Source: Lachnospiraceae bacterium
GTDB lineage: Bacteria > Bacillota > Clostridia > Lachnospirales > Lachnospiraceae
Assembly: GCA_900769175.1 (NCBI GenBank)
Contig: CAAGFP010000239.1
Location: forward strand, 1-5,221
DNA length: 5,221 nucleotides
Reading direction: 5' to 3'
Part shown: positions 1 through 5,221 of the stretch, piece by piece
How positions within the stretch are numbered: position 1 is the stretch's first letter
How the letters are laid out: every line of letters begins with the position of its first letter
Made by a program: the position numbers and the translations under genes
The notes under the pieces: model-generated
Seen by the model: only the letters and a program-made list of their open reading frames with translations
Told to the model about the DNA's origin: nothing
Databases searched by the model: none

Positions 1-246
1 GCAAAGAAAAGAATTCTCGTATCTGAGGTAAGAGCAGAAAGAAACAAAGCTATCCGTTCCGGTGTAAAAACCGCTGTAAAGAAGGTTTATGCTGCAATTG
101 ATGCAAACGATAAAGAAGCTGCTAAAGCTGCTTTAATCGAAGCTACCAAAACAATTGACAAAGCTACTTCTAAAGGCGTATACCATAAGAACTATGCTTC
201 AAGAAAGATTTCTCGTTTAAACCTTGCTGTTAATAAAATGGCATAA
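1..246 (+). CDS. rpsT: 30S ribosomal protein S20, C-terminal part (5' end outside window)
   Basis: S20 is a small, basic, helical protein of the 30S ribosomal subunit that binds 16S rRNA early in assembly. Frame 1 is open from the first base and gives 81 residues to a TAA at 244-246. It begins AKKRILVSEVRAERN, the typical S20 start once a short leader of about MANIKS is removed, so only about six residues are missing. The rest is rich in Lys, Ala and Arg, as S20 should be (RSGVKTAVKKVY, KGVYHKNYASRKISRL). The protein would be about 87 residues, the normal family length. The start codon, ribosome-binding site and promoter lie to the left of the window. A strong intrinsic terminator follows 18 bases after the stop, so this is the last or only gene of its transcript. 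It converges with the - strand GH9 gene. The identification rests on recognising the sequence and is firm. Confidence 0.96.
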   Translation, partial: AKKRILVSEVRAERNKAIRSGVKTAVKKVYAAIDANDKEAAKAALIEATKTIDKATSKGVYHKNYASRKISRLNLAVNKMA

Positions 247-264
247 TAAAGATTGAAAATATAT

Positions 265-302
265 AACCCCTTCGATACCGTCATGTCGAAGGGGTTTTTA
301 TT
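265..302 (+). terminator. Intrinsic terminator of rpsT
   Basis: An 11-bp perfect stem, AACCCCTTCGA (265-275) with TCGAAGGGGTT (286-296), closes a 10-base loop and is followed by TTTTTATT. This is a classic rho-independent terminator placed just after rpsT. On the - strand the stem is followed only by ATATATTTTC, so it would be a weaker stop for transcripts arriving from the GH9 gene. The T-tract (295-299) is shared with the outer arm of the next inverted repeat. Confidence 0.93.
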
Positions 303-345
303 ATGCAATAGGATATTCGAAGGTATTTCCTATTGCATAATAAAA
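296..345. repeat. 18-bp perfect inverted repeat, candidate intergenic repeat element
   Basis: The arm TTTTATTATGCAATAGGA (296-313) is an exact reverse complement of 328-345, giving 18 bp without a mismatch around a 14-base loop. Neither strand has a T-tract after the stem (each ends in AAAA), so it does not look like an ordinary intrinsic terminator. Its left arm takes over the last bases of the rpsT terminator tail. Together with the hairpins at 361-372 and 384-399 it forms a compact structured block filling the gap between rpsT and the GH9 stop codon. It resembles dispersed non-coding repeats of clostridial genomes, but only one copy is in the window, so repeat status is inferred. Confidence 0.75.
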
Positions 346-360
346 TGCTCCGCTAAGGAT

Positions 361-372
361 GCGCACTCGCGC
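361..372. other. Short GC-rich hairpin within the structured intergenic block
   Basis: GCGC (361-364), a four-base loop ACTC, and GCGC (369-372) form a small all-GC stem in otherwise AT-rich intergenic DNA. It lies between the 18-bp inverted repeat and the hairpin at 384-399. It is too small to be convincing alone and is listed because it seems to be part of the same composite element. Confidence 0.4.
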
Positions 373-399
373 GAAAGGAAGAATGTTGCTTGCGCAACA
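373..399 (-). terminator. GNRA-loop hairpin in the GH9 3' untranslated region, possible terminator
   Basis: On the - strand, TGTTGC and GCAACA (399-394 and 389-384) form a perfect 6-bp stem closed by GCAA, a GNRA tetraloop, beginning seven bases after the GH9 stop codon. The stem is followed by the pyrimidine-rich run TTCTTCCTTTC (383-373). Read on the + strand the loop would be TTGC, which has no special stability, so the structure makes more sense as RNA from the - strand. The tail is not a clean T-run and the stem is short, so termination is possible but unproven. mRNA 3'-end protection is an alternative. Confidence 0.4.
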
Positions 400-405
400 C
401 GCCCG

Positions 406-2001
406 TTACATTACCTGGGACAAAAGGAGGATGAGCGCGGAATTCCAATAAATGGTTTCCTCATTGGTGGAATAACTAAGCAGTGTATCCACGAAGCACT
501 TCGCAGGCGGAAGTCCGCTACAGCTCTTCTGTGCATCCGGGTCCATAAGTCCGGAATTCGGTCCACCGATTAACATTCCGGGCATAGGCTGTTTTGCGGC
601 GCTTGAAGGTCTGTGATGAGGTTCCTTAATCTGATTCGTTCCGCAACCGGTCACAAAACAAACATTGCAGGCATTCTTTCCAAACAGATAATCTACATGT
701 GCTCTGGCACAATCAATGAATTTCTCATCTTTTGTAAGAACATAAGCATCAAACATATGGCTTGCATTCTCAGCAACATACATATTACTTCCCCAGATAT
801 AATCATCTTTTGTAAAAGAAATACCATATGCTTCTTTTTCTGCTGTTTCATAAAGTTTTTCCGCTTTATCTATCATGGATTGAATGATTCGATTCTTTAA
901 TTCGGAATCGGTTTCGAATTCATTGGTTGTAATATATGCAAGATTTCCGAAAGAACCCACATCTTCCCAGCCGTATCCGTGCAGAATCTCTTCTCCGGCA
1001 ATCGCTTCGAAATCTTTTCTGTATTTTTCATCGCCGAATGCTTTATATAATTGCGCTGCGGCCCAGTACTGTTCATCGATTTCTATTTTATCCTCATATG
1101 TACCGGTCACAACCCCTTCCGGATTCAAAAATCCACCCGGAACCTGAATTTCACGCATGACCTCATAAGCTTTTACGGAAGCTGACTTTAACGTATTCGC
1201 ATATTCTTTATCGTATGAATCATAAAACTTAACCGCCATTGCCATACATGCTGCGAAATCCGCAGTCGCGGTAAGGGAACCCGGGCAAACAATCAGTTCC
1301 TCCCTCTCCTCTTGTGGCATAATGAAACCGCAGAAACCGGCACAGGAAACCTTGTGATATACCCTTCCGGTTTCTTTATCCTGCATTTTAAGCATCCAGT
1401 CCAGTTCATATTTGATTTCGGAAAGGATATCCGGCATTTGATTACCGCTTTCCGGAATTCGTAAATTCAATTCCAGCAGTTTCGGATTATTCTCAATTGC
1501 CAGAAACAAATCTGCTATCGTTACCGCAGCAGGAACAATATATCTTCCGTAATCACCGGCGTCATGCCATCCGCCGTTCACATCAATGAAACGGTCTGTT
1601 CCATAGATTCTTGCCGGCGTATCATGACAGGTAGGATGTGCAAATACACCTGCCAGTTCTTTGCTTACTTCCATGCCGCATCTTTGCAGATAGAAAAACC
1701 TTAACAGTTTGTCCATCGCATCATCATAAACATTATCTTTAATTTCGAATACAACAGACTGACTCGTGCCTGCTTCCAGATAATATCTGCCCTTGACGTC
1801 GAATTCAGTGAAATCCAGCAAATAGCAGGTTTCTCCGGTCGACTCATTGATAATTGCTTCGCTCGGTGAGTTAGAATAAACAACACCTTCATCAGAAGCG
1901 TCGCAAACAAAAAAGTGCGGTATTTTATCTCCGCGATAAACCGCTATTTTTTTCTGGTCCGGATAATATCCCAATTCATTCATTAATACATTCTGTGCCA
2001 T
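406..2001 (-). CDS. Glycoside hydrolase family 9 enzyme, no signal peptide (cellulase/exo-glycosidase type)
   Basis: The 531-residue protein hydrolyses beta-linked glycans by the inverting GH9 mechanism. Residues about 4-88 look like the N-terminal immunoglobulin-like (CelD_N) domain; the (alpha/alpha)6 catalytic domain follows from about 92 to 531. Key motifs are intact: GGWHDAGDYGRY (143-154), holding the Asp pair D147/D150 that activates water; PHHRPS (461-466), normally NPHHR but EPHHR here; and YSTNEETIYWN (510-520), with E514 as the expected catalytic acid. The protein starts MAQNVLMNELGY directly at the Ig domain, with no hydrophobic signal and no carbohydrate-binding or dockerin module, so it is probably cytoplasmic. 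Its 14 cysteines fit that. A likely substrate is an imported oligosaccharide (cellodextrin, mixed-linkage glucan or glucosamine oligomer); which one cannot be read from sequence. The start is supported by AGGAG six bases upstream. The gene follows rfbG by 74 bases with no clear terminator between. Confidence 0.93.
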   Translation of the reverse strand: MAQNVLMNELGYYPDQKKIAVYRGDKIPHFFVCDASDEGVVYSNSPSEAIINESTGETCYLLDFTEFDVKGRYYLEAGTSQSVVFEIKDNVYDDAMDKLLRFFYLQRCGMEVSKELAGVFAHPTCHDTPARIYGTDRFIDVNGGWHDAGDYGRYIVPAAVTIADLFLAIENNPKLLELNLRIPESGNQMPDILSEIKYELDWMLKMQDKETGRVYHKVSCAGFCGFIMPQEEREELIVCPGSLTATADFAACMAMAVKFYDSYDKEYANTLKSASVKAYEVMREIQVPGGFLNPEGVVTGTYEDKIEIDEQYWAAAQLYKAFGDEKYRKDFEAIAGEEILHGYGWEDVGSFGNLAYITTNEFETDSELKNRIIQSMIDKAEKLYETAEKEAYGISFTKDDYIWGSNMYVAENASHMFDAYVLTKDEKFIDCARAHVDYLFGKNACNVCFVTGCGTNQIKEPHHRPSSAAKQPMPGMLIGGPNSGLMDPDAQKSCSGLPPAKCFVDTLLSYSTNEETIYWNSALILLLSQVM

Positions 2002-2007
2002 ATTTCT

Positions 2008-2012
2008 CTCCT
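2008..2012 (-). promoter_or_regulatory. Ribosome-binding site of the GH9 gene
   Basis: AGGAG on the - strand, six bases before the ATG at 2001-1999. It fixes the start at this ATG and thereby supports the absence of a signal peptide. Confidence 0.88.
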
Positions 2013-2041
2013 GTCAAAATATTAATCTGATTCTGTATCAT

Positions 2042-2065
2042 CGAACAAAGAATCTCTCTTGTTCG
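2042..2065. promoter_or_regulatory. Dyad CGAACAA-N10-TTGTTCG upstream of the GH9 gene
   Basis: A perfect 7-bp inverted repeat with a 10-base spacer lies in the 74-base gap between rfbG and the GH9 gene, about 40 bases before the GH9 start. No T-tract follows on the - strand, so it is not a convincing terminator for rfbG. Its symmetry and place suit an operator for a dimeric regulator, or an mRNA hairpin at an intercistronic junction. Neither role can be shown from one copy. Confidence 0.35.
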
Positions 2066-2075
2066 CCAGGCAATT

Positions 2076-3158
2076 TTATTTTATATCATTTTTATAAGCA
2101 TTACACTGGCTTACCATGAAATCGTATAAATTCGCGCCGTCTTTATATGCGACATACCATTCCACAGTCTTTCGAACGGCCTCATAGGAATTCCATACCG
2201 GTTTCCATCCAAACGTTTCCTTGCATTTCGAATTATCAAGCGCTAACAGATTTGCTTCATGAAGATTTAACGGATCCGGTACGATTTCCCAGCGAAACTG
2301 CTCCGCTTTTCCTTTTTTGCAACCATTCCAGACAGCATTGAAAAGGTATAAAATATCGCTTACGCTTTTCACTTCCTCTAAATCGGGTCCGACATTATAT
2401 GCTCCGGCAAGCTGTGGCTTCTCCATTTGTCTGATTCCAATCATTGCATAAACATAAATCGGTTCCAGTACATGTTGAAACGGTCTGGTCGCCTTCGGGT
2501 TCCGGATAATAACCGGTTCCCTGGTTTCCAATGAACGGATACAGTCCGGAATCAGCCTGTCTATCGCGAAATCTCCTCCTCCGATTACATTTCCGGCTCT
2601 TAAAATAGAAACCGGGATATGCATATCGTTCAAAAAAGAAGAAATATAACAGGAAGTAAGAAGGTCTGCACAGGATTTCGAATTCGAGTAAGGATCATAT
2701 CCGCACAAATAATCTCCTTCTTTATATCCTTCCTTTCTTCCGTCATTGAAATATACCTTATCCGTTGTGATAATAATAACGGATTTCACAGATTTGGATT
2801 GCCTGATACATTCCAAAACATTAACCGTTCCCATGACATTCGTCTCAAATGTTTCCCTTGGTTTTCTGTAAGATTCCCTGACAATCGGCTGTGCGGCCAG
2901 ATGAAAGACTACTTCAGGTTCAACCTCAGAAAAAGTTTTTTTGAGGAACTCGAAATCAATAATATCTCCGATAACCGAATGCATCTTTTGCTCTAAATGA
3001 CAAAGTTTAAATATGGAAGGTTCCGTAGGCGGTTCCAGAGAATATCCATATACTTTAGCTCCAGCATTTAATAAAAGAATGGAAAGCCAGCTCCCTTTAA
3101 ATCCGGTATGGCCGGTAATCAATACCTTCTTTCCCTTATATTCTGAACAATCAAACAT
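2076..3158 (-). CDS. rfbG: CDP-glucose 4,6-dehydratase
   Basis: This cytoplasmic NAD+-dependent enzyme converts CDP-D-glucose to CDP-4-dehydro-6-deoxy-D-glucose, the entry to CDP-3,6-dideoxyhexoses and related sugars of surface glycans. It is an extended short-chain dehydrogenase. GHTGFKG (16-22) is the NAD-binding glycine motif; TTDK (131-134) and Y157-SNS-K161 form the active site; RAGNVIGGGDF (187-197) and ATRPFQHVLEP (223-233) are hallmark nucleotide-sugar motifs of this subfamily. The C-terminal HEANLLALDNSK and FGWKP (300-320) are also typical. GHTGFKGSWL plus the TDK triad separates it from dTDP- and GDP-sugar dehydratases. The chosen start at 3158 gives 360 residues, the usual length, with AAGGAG six bases upstream. 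An in-frame ATG at 3227 would add 23 residues but has no good ribosome-binding site, and its reading runs through a terminator-like hairpin. The usual partners rfbF and rfbH are not in the window. Confidence 0.95.
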   Translation of the reverse strand: MFDCSEYKGKKVLITGHTGFKGSWLSILLLNAGAKVYGYSLEPPTEPSIFKLCHLEQKMHSVIGDIIDFEFLKKTFSEVEPEVVFHLAAQPIVRESYRKPRETFETNVMGTVNVLECIRQSKSVKSVIIITTDKVYFNDGRKEGYKEGDYLCGYDPYSNSKSCADLLTSCYISSFLNDMHIPVSILRAGNVIGGGDFAIDRLIPDCIRSLETREPVIIRNPKATRPFQHVLEPIYVYAMIGIRQMEKPQLAGAYNVGPDLEEVKSVSDILYLFNAVWNGCKKGKAEQFRWEIVPDPLNLHEANLLALDNSKCKETFGWKPVWNSYEAVRKTVEWYVAYKDGANLYDFMVSQCNAYKNDIK

Positions 3159-3164
3159 TCTAAG

Positions 3165-3170
3165 CTCCTT
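3165..3170 (-). promoter_or_regulatory. Ribosome-binding site deciding the rfbG start
   Basis: AAGGAG on the - strand, six bases before the ATG at 3158-3156. The upstream in-frame ATG at 3227 has only AT-rich sequence before it. This chooses the shorter, 360-residue protein. Confidence 0.88.
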
Positions 3171-3177
3171 ACTGTTT

Positions 3178-3218
3178 AAAAAGAGAGTATTACGTATAAA
3201 CACAATACTCCCTTTTTT
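3178..3218 (-). terminator. Terminator- or attenuator-like hairpin between the oxidoreductase gene and rfbG
   Basis: On the - strand, GGGAGTATT (3212-3204) pairs with AATACTCTC (3191-3183), 9 bp with one G-U pair, around a 12-base loop. An A-run (3218-3213) precedes it and TTTTT (3182-3178) follows, and these can pair to lengthen the stem. This is the layout of an intrinsic terminator, lying 25 bases after the oxidoreductase stop and just eight bases before the rfbG ribosome-binding site. No promoter could fit between it and rfbG, so rfbG expression needs read-through, which suggests partial termination or attenuation. The stem is AT-rich, so strength is uncertain. In the + direction it is followed by CCCTTTTTTCCC, a less convincing tail. 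Confidence 0.55.
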
Positions 3219-3242
3219 CCCTTTCATAAAATATCATTTCTT

Positions 3243-5221
3243 TTATGAATTCCCATTTTCGGCCTGTATGGTTTTCGGTTTACGGCCTCTTTTCTTCGGA
3301 ATTACCTCTACCGGTTCTTCATTCACAATGGTAATTTCTTTCACAATGGGATTTTCAATAAATCCTTCTTTCGTTTTGGAAACCGAGGTAACCGGATCTG
3401 CAGCTAAATCGACCGGAATCGTAACGCCGTTTCGAATGACTGCTATTACCTTCCCATTGTCTTTAACCGGTTCGGCTTTCTTTTTCGCAGGTGCTTTTTT
3501 CTTTTCTTCACTGTTTGCCCGAATCGTAGTACTCTTAATTACTTTACCGTTTGCGATAATATTCTTAATTTCCTTTGCACGCTCTTCCTGTTTACGCACC
3601 TCTTCAAGATGTTCTTCCCACTTCTTACGGCTCTCCTGCGCTGCAAGTTCTCTTTCAGCTTTTTTTCTTTCTTCTTCTTCTGCTTTGAGTGAACTTAGTT
3701 CTTCACTCTTATTTTCAGGAAGATTGGAATCAAACTCCCAGGCATCTTCTTTTGGTTCTGTCTCTTTGACAGCTGCTTCTTTGATTTGCGCTTCTTTTAC
3801 AAGAACATCTTCTTCGTACATGGAGTTTTCTCGAAGAATTACGGTACTTTCATCATATGCGCCCAATGCTTTCGCTTCTTTTGATACATCCTCAAAAGCA
3901 GTATTCTGAGCAAGTACTTCTTCTTGTGACTTATCTATGACACCGGACTTTTCGAGTACCAGTGAAGTTGCGGACGCATCCTGTAAAACGCCATAATTCT
4001 CTGCATCCTTATTCAGTGAAGGCGGTGCCTTCTTAATAATATTTCTGGCAACAATTTCATCCTGAAGGAATTCCTCTTTTGCTGCTTCAACATTTTCAGG
4101 CATTCTGACCGGTTCGGACGGTGTTGCAAATACCGAAGGCGTATGTTCGGAATACTGTTCCTTTGTAGGAACCGGGTATCTTCTCTTCAATCTTCTGGGA
4201 AGCGGCCTTACTTCTTCCTCTGCCGGAGCACTGGTCGGATGTGATAAAACCGCAGATGCTGCAGGAGCATCAACTGAAGAATCAGGGGTAACCGGTGCAT
4301 TTATTTGCTTCTTCTTTTCATCACTTGAAATCAATGCCTTATTTACATTGGTCTGCTTCTCTTCAATATAGGATTCTTCCGTATTCACATTCCAGATTGC
4401 GCTCTTATCCGTCTTATGTTTCAATATACAATCAACCGTTTCAAATGCGGTAACCATGGAATGATCCATATTATTGTAACGATGTTGTCCGTTCCGCCCG
4501 ATGCAATACAGATTCGTAAATCCATTCAGGAATTTAACAACTTCGTCCATTCTTTCATAAGTATCAAAATATGCAGGATATGCTTTTTTGACTGATTCTT
4601 TATGATAATCAAGAATCGGTGTATCGGAAGAAATCATTTTCATCTTCGTCAGATCCGATACAGCCTGTTTCAGCCATTGCTGTTCTGTCATATTCCAATA
4701 GAAATCCCCTTCGGAGCAGAAATATTCAAGTCCGACCCAGATGGTTTCTTCCGGATTGGCTACCATATAAGGAGACCAGTTATTGAAAATCTGAATTCTG
4801 CCTAATTTTATTTTTGAGTCCTGTACATAAATCCAGCAATCCGGAAGGATATTATTCAAAGTCTTCATATCTGTTTCATTGCTGATATTTAACTTCGGCA
4901 GTAATAATCCGACCGTAACGAAATCACGATAAGGAAGCCCATATGCGATTTCAGCCACCTCTCTGGGTACATTCTGCATTCCGCCCACTAAATCTTTCAC
5001 AGGCATGGAAGAGATAACTATGTCAGCAGGAACAAAAATTTCATCATTATCTAACAGACAGGAAACGCCTAATACTTTATTTCCTTCGGTTTTCACTTTA
5101 TTGACACAGCAGTTGAAATGAATATTTCCGCCAAGTGCCATAAATTCATCCGCAACCTTCTCCCAAAGCTGTCCGGGACCGTGTTTCGGATAAGTAAAAC
5201 GCTCAATCAATGAAGTTTCTA
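3243..5221 (-). CDS. FAD-dependent oxidoreductase (PPOX/amine-oxidase-like) with long charged C-terminal tail, 5' end outside window
   Basis: The reading frame is open to the right edge. A TTG at 5210 is merely an internal Leu codon (ETSLIERF across it), so residues here are counted from that TTG. The N-terminal FAD-binding Rossmann half, about 200 residues in relatives, is missing. Residues 1-265 match a flavoprotein family I recall from glycan gene clusters: YPKHGPGQLWE (7-17), VISSMP (65-70), YRDF (94-97), RIQIFNNWSPYMV (138-150), LEYFC (161-165), KAYPAYF (209-215), and GRNGQHRYNNMDHSM (238-252), the C-terminal FAD-contact motif. Relatives normally end shortly after this. Here about 390 more residues follow: Pro/Ala/Ser-rich (305-370), acidic Glu/Lys/Ala-rich, a predicted charged coiled coil (about 500-553), two NGKVI repeats (554, 586), and KKRGRKPK (639-646) near the end. 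Substrate is unknown; sugar-nucleotide or lipid-linked sugar oxidation is a guess. rfbG follows after 84 bases. Confidence 0.85.
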   Translation of the reverse strand, partial: ETSLIERFTYPKHGPGQLWEKVADEFMALGGNIHFNCCVNKVKTEGNKVLGVSCLLDNDEIFVPADIVISSMPVKDLVGGMQNVPREVAEIAYGLPYRDFVTVGLLLPKLNISNETDMKTLNNILPDCWIYVQDSKIKLGRIQIFNNWSPYMVANPEETIWVGLEYFCSEGDFYWNMTEQQWLKQAVSDLTKMKMISSDTPILDYHKESVKKAYPAYFDTYERMDEVVKFLNGFTNLYCIGRNGQHRYNNMDHSMVTAFETVDCILKHKTDKSAIWNVNTEESYIEEKQTNVNKALISSDEKKKQINAPVTPDSSVDAPAASAVLSHPTSAPAEEEVRPLPRRLKRRYPVPTKEQYSEHTPSVFATPSEPVRMPENVEAAKEEFLQDEIVARNIIKKAPPSLNKDAENYGVLQDASATSLVLEKSGVIDKSQEEVLAQNTAFEDVSKEAKALGAYDESTVILRENSMYEEDVLVKEAQIKEAAVKETEPKEDAWEFDSNLPENKSEELSSLKAEEEERKKAERELAAQESRKKWEEHLEEVRKQEERAKEIKNIIANGKVIKSTTIRANSEEKKKAPAKKKAEPVKDNGKVIAVIRNGVTIPVDLAADPVTSVSKTKEGFIENPIVKEITIVNEEPVEVIPKKRGRKPKTIQAENGNS
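3273..3296 (-). other. AT-hook-like motif at the C-terminus of the oxidoreductase
   Basis: The codons give KKRGRKPK, nine residues before the C-terminus. The RGRKP core with flanking lysines resembles an AT-hook minor-groove-binding motif (core RGRP) or simply a basic patch that could bind nucleic acid or acidic lipid. It is visible in the sequence, but DNA binding is only a suggestion. Such motifs also occur by chance in lysine-rich tails. Confidence 0.4.

Noticed and set aside
296..345. 18-bp inverted repeat as a second intrinsic terminator
   Set aside because: On both strands the stem is followed by A residues, not a T-tract, so the standard mechanism does not apply.
253..573. Open + strand frame of 106 codons starting just after rpsT
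   Set aside because: It runs through the rpsT terminator, the inverted repeat and the antisense of the GH9 3' end. It has no ribosome-binding site and no recognisable protein features.
2019..2048. Sigma-A-like promoter for the GH9 gene (TTGTTC, 18 bases, TAATAT)
   Set aside because: The match is weak and would place the transcript start at about the ribosome-binding site, leaving almost no leader. AT-rich DNA gives such matches by chance.
3159..3227. Longer rfbG start at 3227 (23 extra residues)
   Set aside because: No good ribosome-binding site precedes it, the extension is unlike the family, the 360-residue form matches normal length, and AAGGAG lies correctly before 3158.
3552..3713. Glu/Lys-rich stretch as a separate coiled-coil gene
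   Set aside because: It is in the same uninterrupted frame as the flavoenzyme and the nearest Met codons (4103, 3821) have no ribosome-binding site.
3013..3909. Open + strand frame of 298 codons, very Ser/Phe-rich
   Set aside because: It is antisense to the Glu/Lys-rich tail of the oxidoreductase and to rfbG. Runs of GAA/AAG codons read backwards give TTC/CTT, which explains both the openness and the Ser/Phe/Leu bias.
5208..5210. TTG at 5210 as the true start of the oxidoreductase
   Set aside because: The frame stays open to the window edge and the residues there (ETSLIERF) fit the middle of the flavoprotein family. Starting here would remove the FAD-binding half, so the gene is cut by the window, not naturally short.

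Overview
The window reads as low-GC Firmicutes chromosome, most likely from a Lachnospiraceae-type anaerobe (Clostridium cluster XIVa). The grounds are the S20 sequence style, strong AGGAG ribosome-binding sites, AT-rich intergenic DNA, a signal-less GH9 glycosidase, and a polysaccharide-type gene pair. The genus cannot be fixed from the sequence alone.

Layout. At the left edge, on the + strand, is the C-terminal 81 residues of ribosomal protein S20 (rpsT, 1-246), followed by a clear intrinsic terminator (265-302). Positions 296-400 hold no gene but are strongly structured: an 18-bp perfect inverted repeat, a GC-rich hairpin, and a hairpin with a GNRA loop when read on the - strand. Everything from 406 to the right edge is on the - strand, converging on rpsT. 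In transcription order these are a 5'-truncated FAD-dependent oxidoreductase (3243-5221), CDP-glucose 4,6-dehydratase rfbG (2076-3158), and a complete GH9 family glycosidase (406-2001).

How the genes may work together. RfbG makes CDP-4-dehydro-6-deoxy-D-glucose, the branch-point precursor of CDP-3,6-dideoxyhexoses and related branched sugars. The oxidoreductase belongs to a PPOX/amine-oxidase-like flavoprotein family that I recall, by recognition only, from surface-glycan clusters. The two probably form the 3' end of a glycan biosynthesis cluster whose other members lie beyond the right edge. The GH9 enzyme has no signal peptide and is probably an intracellular oligosaccharide hydrolase. Its link to the glycan genes may be only positional.

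The most unusual protein feature is a roughly 390-residue charged, low-complexity, partly coiled-coil tail on the oxidoreductase, ending in an AT-hook-like KKRGRKPK motif. The most unusual DNA features are the structured element at 296-400 and a terminator-like hairpin in the rfbG leader. I found no CRISPR array, tRNA, insertion sequence or clearly new defence system.
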